A DNA stretch of 64,000 bases from Baylisascaris procyonis (taxonomy: Eukaryota; Nematoda; Chromadorea; Rhabditida; Ascarididae), in assembly GCA_037389465.1 (NCBI GenBank), contig JAZARR010000174.1:62001-126000 (forward strand). The letters run 5' to 3'. Positions 49,705 through 62,323 of this stretch are shown here, piece after piece. Numbering within the stretch: position 1 is the first letter of the stretch; every line of letters begins with the position of its first letter. Under the pieces are notes generated by a model. The model had not been told where the DNA came from. It saw only the letters and a program-made list of their open reading frames with translations, and made no database searches. The translations under genes were made by a program, and so were the position numbers.

Positions 49705-50267
49705 GTGAGTGCTGAAAAAGTTCATAAAACAGAATCTGTTTTGCTACCCCGAATGTGCGCCTCATCCTCAGAAAGAAGTGTGCTTTATATCTATTTATGA
49801 AGAGGAAGAGAACTACAAACGTTGCACTCACATAAAAGTCAAAAGCAGACAAAAATAACATGATGCGCAAAAGACTTTCAGTACAATGTACTGCGCACGC
49901 CAACAACATTTAAATACGCCTATAACTGTGCAACAAGATGATGAAAACAGAAGCAAGTAAAATAGAATAGAAGCTCGCTTTGAGTGCAAATAGATCATGA
50001 AAAATGGACGTCCTGGGACTTTTGTTTGGAGAAATGCAGCATATTCAGCTATTTGAAAGTACAACGGAAATCCATTTAGTTCAGAAACACTTTTTCATCT
50101 GAATTCGAAGATATCAAAGACATATCTATTTATGAAACAAAGAGAACTATGAAAATATTTTACAAAGATGACGAATTCATTCACACTTCAATAATCAGAC
50201 TTTTGAAGACTCTATTCTACTCATCAAATTCTTTTCAATGCATTTCAATTTTGCACTCTTCCTTCAG

Positions 50268-50335
50268 GAAATGACAAGCGTGGAATCCATTTGGAGACGT
50301 TTAAAACACCGACATCAACAAATGAGTTACAGTGA
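50268..50335 (+). CDS. Putative terminal exon of the small gene
   Basis: This has one of the strongest acceptors in the window (CAATTTTGCACTCTTCCTTCAG). Entering in phase 1 from 49704, it reads G-NDKRGIHLETFKTPTSTNELQ then TGA. The full model, MITSDE + AAYLRV.. + ..TNELQ, is about 45 residues, polar and basic, with no recognised domain. If entered in phase 0 the frame stays open much longer, to 50441 (beginning EMTSVESIWRRLKHRHQQ), so an alternative gene model exists. The acceptor is better supported than either frame. Confidence 0.4.
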
Positions 50336-51656
50336 AGATCGCCTTGGGCGGTGTTCATTCGATCTCATTTCTTTTTTGCAAAAAAAATCCATCAAATCCA
50401 ACGACAAGTTTTTCCTCATTTTGATGGAAAGGACATTTTGATAAAAACTAAGATAATCCACTACGAGTTTAAAAAAAAAAAACTTGTCGACTTTTCGTGT
50501 AGATTGGCTACTTTTTTAAATTGAATGAAGTAAACAGAGCACTTCATGAAAAGAAGCAGTCGACTATGCAGACAGCAATAATCACTATTAATCAATGAGT
50601 GCAAAGATACGATTGTAGTGATGTAATTGTAGTGACAGCGTTCTAAATTTCTAGTGTTAAACAATTCCATAACGATCATCCGAATGTTCACATCTCGAGT
50701 AGAAGCACGTGTTTCGTTGAAAATATTCATAGAACCTGCTAGTACTAGAACTATCGAATACGAGAATAGCACAAATTCCTGAACTCACGGTAAAAGAATG
50801 TAACACGTATTTTGAAACAACTAAACATATGCGCACATATAATATTGATGGGTAACGATTAAGCCTAGCAAAAAAAATTAAAGAAGGAATGGAGGAGATT
50901 AGCTCTTATCAGTAATGATCTGCGACTTTTACTACCTTAAATGATTTTTTTAGCTTGCATTTGTTGATTAATCGTTTCTAATATCGACTGCTCCCTGAAT
51001 AAGTGGCAACATATTTTTCAAAGTAAAACATTCCATAGAATTTGGACAGCCATATATAGCTCATCAAAGAGGATAAATCGTAGATAGCACTCCATCTGTC
51101 TAGTCATATTCCCTTCGCGCATTAGTGGAAGAATTAGTTTAGATAACACAAACGTTTCAATAATTCTTCTTGTACTGACATCCGATGTCAGCAGTTCACT
51201 TGTTACAGCTAATTTTTCTCCTTTATTTAGTATAAGAAGGACCCCTTCAACTCTTGAATACCCACTCAAAAGCACAAATTGATATCTGACTGTATACTAA
51301 CGCCTTAGTTTTTCGCAGAGCCCTTCTCGAAGTGTCAGATAAATTGACTTATGAGCCCCGCATAGTCTGAAGTTGCACGAGCTGAATTTTAAACACACTG
51401 TTATAGACAGCCCCGATTGAAATATCCTTATTTCATCCATCAATTTCCATTGCTGTTCACTGATTGAAATTTATGAGAGAAGGTTAGCTGAATTTGACTG
51501 CTTACGTCATGAATTCATGCGAAGAAAAAAACATCCCAGGAACAAATATTAGCAACTGATGTCATATATCCCTAGCAATCTTTTGTTATAGAGATGAAGG
51601 ATTTGGTATAAGTAATACAGATGTTGTTCCACTTAATGGAACGTTTCGGGGCATAA

Positions 51657-51664
51657 TGACGTCA
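51657..51664. promoter_or_regulatory. CRE-like octamer
   Basis: Perfect TGACGTCA 65 bases upstream of the exon-like frame at 51722. Motif match only. Confidence 0.2.
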
Positions 51665-51721
51665 CTATGCCACACTACCTACCGCCCTACCGGGCATTTT
51701 GCACTAAAATGTTTTACTCAG

Positions 51722-51926
51722 TGAATTATTGAACATGCTTTCGAATCCCTATATAGAATTCGTTGTTGGATTTATACGTCGTATGCACATAATCGCAATT
51801 CGTAACTGCTATAACCATACCACTATTGTGCTCAAAACTTCGTGCATTTTCGACATGAACATATTTCAATGCAATGATGTAACATATGTATTGAGACGTA
51901 TCAACAAGCACGTAGTGCTTAGGCAG
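51722..51926 (+). CDS. Putative internal exon within a 117-codon ORF
   Basis: Acceptor AAAATGTTTTACTCAG, one base plus 68 codons, donor CAG|GTAATTAGG; phase 1 in and 0 out. It includes PYIEFVVGFIRRMHIIAIRN and ends YVLRRINKHVVLRQ. The frame continues unspliced to 52082 as a 117-codon ORF, and an overlapping ORF runs on to 52312. By my estimate one or two frames this long are expected by chance in the window, so the splice sites carry most of the weight. No family is recognised. Confidence 0.3.
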
Positions 51927-54900
51927 GTAATTAGGCATGCAACAATAATGCACAGGTCGATTATCGAATTACACACAACAATAAATGTGATACTTAACAG
52001 CAATAGGAAAGAAGTAAATTTGGAAAGGACTCGATGCCGAAACATGAAATATACGACTCATTCTAAAGGTTTATTTCCTTAATGACAGCTTTGTTTACAG
52101 AAACATTCATTCGAAACCTGCCTGGTTACAACTTTGCTGCCCCTAGGAAGCTGATAACTTATAGGAGCTTATCAAGAGCAAAAAAAAAGCCTTCGCTAAT
52201 TGACAAACTTCCTCTTCTTATGAGAAATTTCTTACGTGCAAATAACTGCATCAACAGTAATTCATCACTTACATTCCCTAATCGTCAAATAGTCAAAGTG
52301 AAGCTGATCTAACCGATAAAGGACAATATAGTGTCACCTGCCATATCAGTAAACCGTTTTAGCGCTGAAATAAGAAGAACTCAGTTGAATATACGACAAG
52401 TTGTGAGTCAAGAGAGTGCCTCACTACAATGCGTCGACGAACTTGGCGGAAGGTTCGATAAATTCAAAAAACCGGTTGCTGCAGAGCTCTAAAAAATTTT
52501 TGCGCATATTAATGACAAGACGACCAACACTGGAATCACATTAAATGCGTTGCCTTTTTTCTTAACAGTTTTCTTTTCATGTTATCTAAAGCACTGAAGA
52601 TAAGCTTTATTATCGAGATCAGCTAACTCCGACATTTATCTTCTAATAAATATATTTGTTGAATTATGACTTATGAGTAAGAAGACTTCAAATTATGCAA
52701 AATTCTAATATTCTGAGCATTGCTGAGCAAATTTCGGTCCATCGGTACAAATTGAACAATCAACCATAAACATCAGACATTCATATCTCCGGCTATGAAC
52801 ATTATATGTCGGAGAGGATGGGGCTCCTTTAAATTATAATTTCATAGAAGAGTCATCTAATGAACATCAAATTCCATAGGTGGAACATGTTTACCATGCA
52901 AGGAATACTTCGACTATATGAATTAAGCGTAAAGATCACTTTTGCGAATGTAGAATACGAGAAGATTGAGGAATCGAGAAGGGATAATTTCATATTGTAG
53001 AATTCTCTCGTAATTTCGCCATTAGAGAAAACGAAGAAAACTCTCTCAGTGTTTGGAAATTCCTTTTTCGAGTAAATTAAGGAACAACTAGACGACGGAG
53101 AGCACGATTTCTTTCGAACAAAAGCTTTACGCTTTATTTCTCACTGCAAAAAGATGGATAATATCGCTCGATTATTTCATGAATTCTTCGCTTAGAAAGA
53201 ATTCATTATGGCATATGTTAATTATTTAAGCCGACTTTGTGAAGCAACGTTATATATTCAGATGGTGACAATCCAAATGATTCAAAACAAGTTAACTATC
53301 GTTTGCAACACCTAATTTCAGCTGCAATTTTGTAAACAAATGCCTTGAATACAATCGGTTTGGATAGAATGGAAACTATAAATATGATACTTTTCACGTG
53401 GATCATAGTAAATTTCTTAACTTTTGGCTCACAAGCCGAAGGGCTTCAAAAAGCCAAATTGTGAATGAAATGAGAGTAAAGTAGACGAAATAATAAAGGA
53501 AAAACTTAGTTGAAACAATTACATTTCTTATATTAGATTTAATAAAATAAAATAAAAAGGAAAAGATAAAATAATGGAAGTTTCGGACATCAAAAATAAA
53601 AAACAATTGAAAATTTTCAGATTATCGTAAAAATTAACAAAATTCATTGAGTTGGTCGATTTCAATGTGAATCTACAAGAATGTTGCAAATCAAAGTTAG
53701 CAACAACTACTGCACTAGCGACGGTATAAGGGCTATGATTGTTAGAAAAGATAAATAAGTCAGCGAATTCAGCGATGTAAATTGTGAGCAATTGCAACGA
53801 AAACACAGCAACACCTCGTTGTCTGTGAATGAGCAATTTTCTTTGAACAACCCACTAAAAGGATTAAGTACCTCCCAACATTCGACCAATTTAAACCTCC
53901 CCCTCCCATCCTCCGATTGCCTTAATTGGCCTACGCGAAAAAAACAAATCTAGTGTGTACGAACAAAATTTCATGCCTCTTTGTACTTTCTGAACAACAA
54001 TCTGCATACTGGATTTTGTTGCGCAGTGACCACTGAACACAGTCGCATGGCGATCGTCAATGCTATGTGGAACGGAAAGAGGGAAGAAACAGAGAACGGG
54101 AGGGGAAGGAGGGAGCTGAAGAGGGGCTCACATGGAAGCTATTGGTCAGCTATGAGCGCTTTACTTTACAAAGCGATTACCGATGTCATGAAAGTCAACA
54201 AGCGAGAAAATTATACCCATTTCAATGGCTAAAATAAACTGCGTCATTAGGCTCCTTGAGAATGGCACTCTCTCCGACTTCTCTTCAAATAGCGGAAAGA
54301 TGTTTGAAGTTTAGCTGCATAGCAACGCAATTTGATAATTTATATGCGACTCATGCTGAAAGTTTCTTTTGTGTTTGCTCAGTAAAACGAACAACTTGTA
54401 AAATATATTACACCAACATATGCAGTCTTTAATCAGCTGATTTTGAGTGTCGCAAATAAACTCCCCTCCCCTTGATCAAGAATTTCTCTACGTACTCCTA
54501 TGACAACTTTAGGCACCAACGAATTGTCCTTTGCAATTCATGACTTGTACGCTTGTGGTCATTCTAAAATGTCCCATGAAGTTCAGCAGACAACAAACTC
54601 CATAACGAAAGCTCTCAGATGTGCATCTTACTAGCAGACTATAGAGATAGCCACGGCGATTACGGAACAGTCAGTGAGTCTGCTAATCAAGGCAAGCCAA
54701 AAGTCAGAAAGCGGAAAATCGCACCAAAAAAAAAACCGGTACAATATGCGCTTTTGCAATACCATTCATCACACCAACACCTGATAAAGCAAACGCAGTA
54801 ATCATTTCATATTCAAACTGATCCGACGACCGGTACAAATCTTCTAATACAGATTCATCTCCGTTTCCCAAAGTTTCAAAACATAACCTCCCCGGTGATA

Positions 54901-56983
54901 ACAGGCATGCAAATTTATGTGCTTACTATAATCCCGCATTAGTTGATGCAACACTTTGCAGGTCATTATTGCCCCATCTGTCTATGCCACACTCAACAAA
55001 TTTCGTAACTCTAGGTTCAGTGCTTTTACAGTTGAACATATCAGACGAACATATGCATGCACAGGAGCAGACAGGAGGTCACCGTGAAGCACCTTGCGAA
55101 TGAAAAATTTCTATATGTTTAAAAAATATTACTATTTGGCTTTGTTACGATAATAAAAGACCATAGTGCGCGCCTAATCATTTGCTGGCAATTTACAAGA
55201 ACAGTTAGTCTTGAAAAGAAAAACTGGAAAATAGGCATCGCTTCAAGAAGTTGGCAGGATACGTGCTTTTGCATTCCGTTCAAAAGAATGGGCAATTTTA
55301 TGAGTTACTTATAAATAACAAGTTATGCGGAAATATGCGTTTGAATTTTAGCCGATCTGACTGCTTGAAAAAGTTTTATTTAAGAGAGATTTAGATTCTT
55401 GAAAGGCCTTTTCTCGAATTGCACTCTTGAACGTTACAGTTGACTGAAAAAGTTGCCGCGGAGTTGAAAAACAAATGGTCTTAATGTTTGAATGAAATTT
55501 AAATTCGCATGGAAGGCAAATTAGCGTTGAATACACTGGTGAGGTGCGTTGATAGGATAATGACTGTCGAATGACGGAAGCCAATTTCAGGTGGTCATAA
55601 ATGACCACACGGCACTATAATTAGCACTCTGTGGAGTGACTCAAGACCGCAATGCAATTATTTGAGAGAGGTTAGTGACGTCTGCTTGGATACGAGCTTC
55701 CGTAAATTGTTTCACCTCTCTCATTCCCCTACCACCATTTCCATTCCCCCTTCCCCTACAAAGAATCCTTCCTTCGACATCCACTTTTGCTTCCACTTTC
55801 TATGAACTACTAGTGAATGTTTCTCATATTCTGCTAAAATAAAACCTGTAATCTCTAAAATCATGAGCGTTGATCAAATGAAGCATTTCAAATGTTCAGT
55901 TGATTCAGGAATAAATGAATTTTAAACTAGCAATTTCAGAAGCATACTAAACAATTCAACAAAAGATATGATCCCAAGTGACCAGACAATATAAAACTTT
56001 GGTGATAAACAACAAAATGCTTTAAAATTTAACTCGTCCGACCTCTCATAAAAATTTGCTTCAAAAGGTTCGCTTCTTATGACCAGATAGGTAAACTGTG
56101 AAATTCCGACCAATACAAATTGAGTGCAAATTTTTCGTCACCTTTAAGTGTATAATTTAAGTGTTAACTGATAAATCAAAGTGAAAGTTGTCATAGGATA
56201 TGGAGATTATAGCCACAAATTTTAGTAAATATTGCTTGAGATGAATGTCCGATGAAAACTACCACATATTCAGGTAGACACGGACACGCATTTATATGTG
56301 CACATAAACATAGTCGCAGAAATGGCATTACAGAAAACGCTCTCATCACTGCATTGAACGATAGCTTCTTCTCGATGACGAGCTTTTAGTGGCGAGAATC
56401 CATTTAGCGCGAAAATGAATGCAGAAAGAGAGACAATGCAATCGACATAAATCGAATCAACTTGCACACATTTTAACGAAAGAAGAGGGAAACATTATTT
56501 CGTTCTTGAATAGATTAAATTAGATGAATGAACTCATTTAAAACTATCGCCTTTATTTCATGACTTGATGGAATTATTGGAAAAAAATGTGAAATATTTT
56601 TAAATGAAAATTTTACGATGTCCAATCAATGTTGAACCGCTTTTTCTCTTCAAATGTTCGAATTTTCATTCTTATTAGCACAATAAAAGACATTTTATCA
56701 TACTTAAATGAGTAGAGGATGATCAGTTGAGAGTCATATGCCCATTAATTTTAAGTCACATTTTCTATATCCTTCTAACATGCCAGCCAATAAATCTGTC
56801 AAGGTAGGTCGATGAAACAGTCATAGTGAATAATAGAACGAAGCGATAGCCATCATTTTAGTTGTTCAACCATTAGTGAAGAATTGATGATTTGTGAGTT
56901 TATTCATTCAAGCATTTAATGGTTAATTAATTGACTAAGTAGCATTGCAGTTATTTAGCAGTAATTATATATTAATCAGTTAA

Positions 56984-57166
56984 AAACCAACCATTCTGCA
57001 ATTTATAGAGAGTGGGCACAACCGTTCTTCAATTGCTCGCCTACTGCTTTCATATTTTCGTTTCCTTGCATATCATAAGAAACAAGGTTTGCGGATAGTT
57101 CGTGAGGTGCCCAACGGTTTCGAAGTCCTGACGGACGAATGCGACCTCCGGCGCGAGCAGTTCTAG
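56984..57166 (+). pseudogene. ORF running into a GC-rich patch, possible repeat remnant
   Basis: A 60-codon frame contains FIESGHNRSSIARLLLS and, in its GC-rich end, REVPNGFEVLTDECDLRREQ before TAG. The first segment loosely recalls the spacing of the helix-turn-helix of mariner/Tc transposases, but no other transposase feature or terminal repeat is present, so I do not claim that identity. Local G+C rises sharply from about 57085 to 57260. No splice sites bound it. Confidence 0.25.
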
Positions 57167-58473
57167 AAGCTTACAAGAGGACTATCCAACCCTGAGTAGG
57201 AATCCAGAAAGACATGCTTAAGCGCACAAGAAGTCCTCCCCGGCCTTATGCACGAACTATTGTATGCTATGCGAAGGAGAAAAGAGAGGAAAGGAATGTC
57301 ATTTTCGGCTTTACAAGCAAAAAAGTGACCACAAATCCCATAAATAACCTCTTTTCACCTGCAACAACCGTAAACTTTATTGAACTTCCCAAATTTTGAA
57401 TCCCTTCACAGTTCGGGGCTTCAAAGCGTCCAAACTACTGCTAACACCAAAACCAAAAAAGCATCCGTTCGAAGACCACCAAAACCATTCAGAAGCACCA
57501 CAACTTCTGAGCTCTGAATGGTAACACTAATCCGAAGTTCAAGATTAACGCATGCAATCGTCATTATGTTATCGCTATCACGATATCTGATGAACGATTT
57601 TAATATCGGGCGATAGTTATCTGAAAACGATTATCCATCACAACTATCCAACAAAGTAGAAATGAGGGCAATGACGATTTGAGGACAAATCATGGCTGAC
57701 AGGTGTTCACAATATAACGCCTTCGTTAATGTACATTGCATATGCACCTGTGAATAGGCTACCCGAATATTGGACTAATTTCAGCTCTCCAAATTTAACA
57801 TTTCGTTTATTTTCATTGCCGTGGTGAATTCTTGCGCTAGTCTTACTATCAGATTAGTATAAATTCTCACGATTAAGAAAACCGATTCAAGCAAAAGCCT
57901 TTAAAATGGCATATGAGTTAATTTTGTCACCTCTTCTCTCCCTTTCTCATAAAAATTGAGCTGTAAACATACTAGAAAATTCAGGAATTTTTTTGAAAAT
58001 TAGTCGCAGTTTATTGGATGGCCACAGGAACTATAGAAATAGAAAAGAGTCGCCGATTTCTAGAAATTTCGAAAGGGAATTCAGCCGAGAATGCCAAGTT
58101 CTCGGCGCCTTTCTCGCTCAATTAAGTGGGTCACCGAATTAATCACTAACGGTTCAGAACGAGATCAATTTTAGTGATTTAAAACTTAAACTTTCAATTT
58201 GACCTTGTGAAAGCCGATTCTTGGCAATTTGTCAAATAGTAAGCAGAAATTTTTTTAGTCAAAATAATCGGCTGCAAGATTTTCAGAAAATCCGATGGAG
58301 CACAACCATGAACGATTGAAAAAATTAAGTAATGTGGTTAAACTTCTGTAAGCGGTGATCAATAAATCGTCGATCAACTGCTTTTGGGCAGAGCAGAGAA
58401 GTGATGATCGTGGAATAGAGGAACCTCTTCGCAAATGCATTGAGGCAATGGTCGGTGCGTAAAACAGAACAGC

Positions 58474-58946
58474 GTGTTTGATCACAGGACATCAGTGGCT
58501 TATAATTTCTCACGTGGGATGTCGTCCTTTCGAGGGTCAGCTCGGACCGTAGCAATGCGCGATCTGGCCACGAAGTATCTCGGGCGTGAGAGGTTCCTGG
58601 TGCTCGTCGGCAAGAAGGCAACACTTTTTACACCAAGTTGCTGTCAGAGTGACTCCCTTCCTCGCGCCGTTGTGTTATCCTCTCCACCTTACTATTGTTG
58701 ATTTTATTGAGGCTTTAAAAAATTCAAAAAATCCTCACCTTGTTGCCAGATTACAGAGCACCTGATCGAGCCTCGAGAAAGAAGGATTTTGCAAATCTTT
58801 CGGTAATAAATCAAGGGTAGTGAGGCAAAACGGGACTCCACACCTTTACACTTCAACGGTGTAATTTCTTCATTGTGTAAAATCTTCCCGCGGTTTCTTA
58901 ACCCAATCCTTTGTTCGCCAACTTCTTTGGATATCTTTTGAGGCAA
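58474..58946. repeat. GC-rich patch open on both strands, possible mobile-element remnant
   Basis: The plus strand is open 58474-58701 (contains GMSSFRGSARTVAMRDLATK). The minus strand is open through 58704-58946 (contains KISKEVGEQRIGLRNRGK and ends RCSVIWQQ at a donor CAAG|GTGAGGATT). Both frames look protein-like and the patch is far GC-richer than its flanks. The plus frame also holds a donor-like GGGC|GTGAGAGG. No terminal repeats, polymerase or transposase motif is visible. Whether this is an exon pair, a repeat or decayed coding DNA is open. Confidence 0.3.
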
Positions 58947-59772
58947 TTTTTGACGTGGGGTTTTAATAATTCAACAACTCAGACACATCATCCATCATCA
59001 TTGCGTTCACCCAAGTTTAGAAAACTTGATATATTACCAGGCTATTAGTATTGCTAAAGAAACAAAAGCGAAAAGGATTGCGTATTATTATCATATCATA
59101 TCCTATTTATATTTATGCTTATCAAGTAATAAATTCTCTATTACATCTTTTGATAATTTTCTACATTTTTGATAATTCAAGTTTTAATTTCAAAAGTTTC
59201 TTTATGAAACTCCAAAGAATAACCAGTAATCGGGCTCTTCACTTACTGTATTATAGCTGCATGACTACCGCATCTATGGGATTGAAACTACCAAAAAAAT
59301 TATTTCATCGATCTCTATGCTATCACAGAAGACATTAAAAGATGAATCTCGACTGGCTACATGTTGACACTTTGGTAACAATCCAAATGTTCAGAGGGAA
59401 AAAGTGCAAAGTGAAATAACAATAATCAAGTGGGCGAATAAGATGAATGGCAAGGAAGTGTTGATTGATGCGACATAATAAGCGATGACCACTAAAAGTG
59501 AAAAGAAATTCAGAGGAGGGAATATCGACGAAAAGATGCCAAATGGGTAATGATCATCGCGTAATCCATTCGAACACTTCCACAATTGTTCGTGTATTGC
59601 ACAGTCATTACATACATTATGTGCATTCCACATAAAGTTTAGAGGTATTTCTCGTAATTAAAGGAATCACCGATGTTAATTACACTATTTGAATTGGACT
59701 TTTTTATCATATAATCGTAAAATTTGGAATTACGCCAAATGTGACAAGATAAAACTTTCAGTTGTGATATAG

Positions 59773-60246
59773 GTGAATGGAACCCGTCGTCCCGTTTTTC
59801 CTCTCCCGGTCTCCCTCTGCCCTCCTTCCGTTCTACAGAGACCTTCTGTTGGTCCTTCGTACGTCTTCGAAACTCCTCATCACGCAATCATTAACAGGCT
59901 GAGAAAAAGTCTATCCGCAAAACACTATCTAATATCAGAAAAAGTTGAAGAAAATTTTTGGTTAAGCCTTCCCTACGTAAACAATAAATACCTATTCCCT
60001 TCGAGATGGCGTATGAGAGGACCGGTTATGTATAGTCGTTTAAGCGATCTTATACGAATGCCTTTATGTGATGAAAACAGCAGATTTCGAGAAGTGAACA
60101 CACCGTCGATGACATTAATGACAGATGAAGGCCAAATAAATTTAATAGGAAGATGCACATTCACTGAAGGTAAACAACAGCCTTATTCTAGAATGGGAAT
60201 TATTGCTTTCAGAAAAAAACCTCACAAAAGGAAAGAATACCACTAA
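59773..60246 (+). CDS. 157-codon ORF, best single-ORF coding candidate
   Basis: The longest non-repeat ORF in the window. It opens after the acceptor-like TTGTGATATAG with VNGTRRPVFPLPVSLCPP and passes through a central part (INRLRKSLSAKHYLISEK, NKYLFPSRWRMRGPVMYSR). It ends with TLMTDEGQINLIGRCTF and a basic tail KKPHKRKEYH before TAA. At this base composition roughly 0.1 such frames are expected by chance. There is no ATG near its start, so it would be a downstream or terminal exon. An internal GAAG|GTAAAC at about 60169 could end it earlier. An AATAAA lies at about 60587. No transmembrane segment, signal peptide or family is recognised. It may be a retained exon, a pseudogene fragment or a fast-evolving gene. 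Confidence 0.45.
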   Translation: MNGTRRPVFPLPVSLCPPSVLQRPSVGPSYVFETPHHAIINRLRKSLSAKHYLISEKVEENFWLSLPYVNNKYLFPSRWRMRGPVMYSRLSDLIRMPLCDENSRFREVNTPSMTLMTDEGQINLIGRCTFTEGKQQPYSRMGIIAFRKKPHKRKEYH

Positions 60247-62262
60247 AGCAATGATCTCGATCAAAAGAGATGCAAGCTGAATAACATATTGTAACACCGT
60301 TTTAGAGAAGTATCTGAAAGCTTACAAAAGTGCCATTTGAACGTATCATTTGCAGACCTCATTAATTTTACTTGCGCATATATATCGTCATTATTTTCGC
60401 TTGACTGCACCACATGAAAATTAAACAATGCATCGGATTCTTAAACCGTTCATGTTAAAAGAAGACACCTGTTCAGAAAGAATTAAAAGTGGTGTAAAGT
60501 TGCAACTCTTGCCAACGCATTCATAAGGTACTCTTACAAGCAAGAGATTCCAAATAGCTTCTTTGCAGGTTTCCGCTTCCATAGCTAATAAACTTTTTTC
60601 ATTTGAGTCCACTCTGTTCAATAACCGCAGAAGCTTCTTCGATCGGCGACCACCGACCAGCAACTGGATACTGCCGGAAATCGGCAGCACCAAATTTCAA
60701 TGTCAGTTGATAGGTTGTTGTTGGCCACTGAACTTTAATTGCGTTCACTGGTTAACGAGCGAATTTCACTTGATAGTCAACATCACCTATATTAACTAAT
60801 AGAAGCTCTATTTTTGCTTTCTGTCCATCGGACACCAATTCAATCAAATCCCATTCTAAACACCCATTTATTGAAGGTTGTGCTGTGCACAAGAAAAGAA
60901 ATTGATGATTTGCTTGAAAAAGGTTTAAAGGATAGTGATACGTGCCGCATTGCGCTCGATCGATGAGGCGACCGTTTTGAGCTGTATATTGGAATCAAGT
61001 AGCACTTCAATTATATAGAATCATTTGTCGCTCCACACGGCTGTCAACAAAAAACTTTGTCACTTCAAATATATATATTTATCATTTCATGTTAGCGCAT
61101 GGCGCAAGAAAGGCGCACCTTTTGCAGAAAATCCTCGGATTTGGTTAACATGATGGGAAAGAGGTTTTACAGACGCAATATCTTTTAGTGTAGCTAGAGA
61201 AGAAGAGAATCAAGAACTGAAATCTGCATTCTAAACAATATAATGGTTTAATTCAGTTTTTGCAGTTTTTGAATTCAATTCAATTACTTTTCTAAAATCA
61301 ATTCAGTTTGCTGCATTATAGTAGAAACCGATCAATAAAATAACACTTCAACAGAAAGAGAGAGAGATGAAAGGAAAGAGAAGGAGAGAGCCACAATGGG
61401 GATATGAACAAGTTCAGGTGATTGCCTAAAATGACGCACTTGTTATATTTCAGAGGTAATACTGATATGCGAAATTATGCACCGATGAAACACCGCAACC
61501 ATTCACGTAAGGCATTATCAAAATTCATGGAAGATAAAATGTTTAGCGTTCGCAAGTCTCATCTTACAAAGTTTTACTTTTGACATACTACTAACGCGTA
61601 TCGTTCCGAGCTCAGGATTTTTTCTTTTCCACGTCGCACATTTTGGAGCACTTTTTAGAGTATCACAATCTAACAACAACTATTAGAGTATTATCTATAA
61701 AATTCTATACAGCATATGCAGTACTACCTTGCTATCACAATGTTGGTTCGCCCTCTGAAGGAACTAAGATGGCATGATAAGGGTGAAGTTGGAGATATGC
61801 TATAGTTACGATAATAGTTCGCTCCCATTGTAGATTCATGCTTGAATGGTTTTATTTTTCTTTTTGATTGCGAGGAAAAAGAAACAGTAATCTTGCACTA
61901 GCCATCTGAAGACGTATTTTCGTGGGAAGAGTCCTGTAAGATAAATTATATAAGTTGATAGAGTAAATTACAGTGACAATTTGAGAATAGAGAATAAATA
62001 ATTAAATATTTGACTCACGAAGCACTAAAAAATATTCGAATTCAGAGAAAATATTAATCGCCTAATTTAATAATAAAACAAAAATAATCTGTGACAGAAT
62101 TCTTCAAACGATTACATCGTCAACATTACCATGAAATGAAATTACTATGGTAATACATTGCTTTTCATTCGTCCGATATTTTATGCTTGATGTTTTCAGT
62201 GATGCGCAGAGAATTACAATGAAAGTGGATAAGTTGGAAGCGAAATGTCAAAACCAACTTAC
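60247..62262. other. Stretch without a supported gene
   Basis: Overlapping ORFs at 60421-60799 on both strands have no splice context. A GA-rich tract lies at about 61354-61390 and an ATTCAATTCA-type AT-rich stretch at about 61255-61310. If the 62263 start exon is real, all of this is its first intron. Confidence 0.5.
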
Positions 62263-62323
62263 CTCTAGGTTGCTTCATTCGTTCAATGTCTTCAAATGAA
62301 AATGAACTTTCGAATGATAACAT
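62263..62323 (-). CDS. Putative start exon with very short 5' leader
   Basis: On the minus strand the pyrimidine-rich CCTATACTCTCTAAACTTAG is followed after only eight bases by ATG. The 20 codons plus one base run to the strong donor GAG|GTAAGTTGG: MLSFESSFSFEDIERMKQPR. A leader of a few bases behind an acceptor is typical of spliced-leader trans-splicing in nematodes, which is why this start is favoured, although the frame is open further upstream. Phase 1 at its end matches the exon at 46168 and hence the chain to 3256. No targeting signal or family is recognised. Confidence 0.45.

Larger units (their letters stand above)
51927..59772. other. Long stretch without a supported gene
   Basis: Splice-like sites occur singly, for example the acceptor ACTAATTTCAG near 57783 that opens a short hydrophobic frame. 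Overlapping ORFs on both strands at 53403-54232 have chance lengths. GC-richer patches at 56984-57260 and 58474-58946 are listed separately. A 27-base block at 54738-54764 resembles 117-144. Confidence 0.45.

Noticed and set aside
51729..52312. Two overlapping plus-strand ORFs as an intact uninterrupted gene
   Set aside because: One or two frames of 117 codons are expected by chance; only the splice-bounded part 51722-51926 is kept, at low confidence.
56984..57050. Mariner/Tc-type transposase helix-turn-helix
   Set aside because: The resemblance is limited to one short segment; no catalytic DDE/D motif, linker or terminal inverted repeats are visible.
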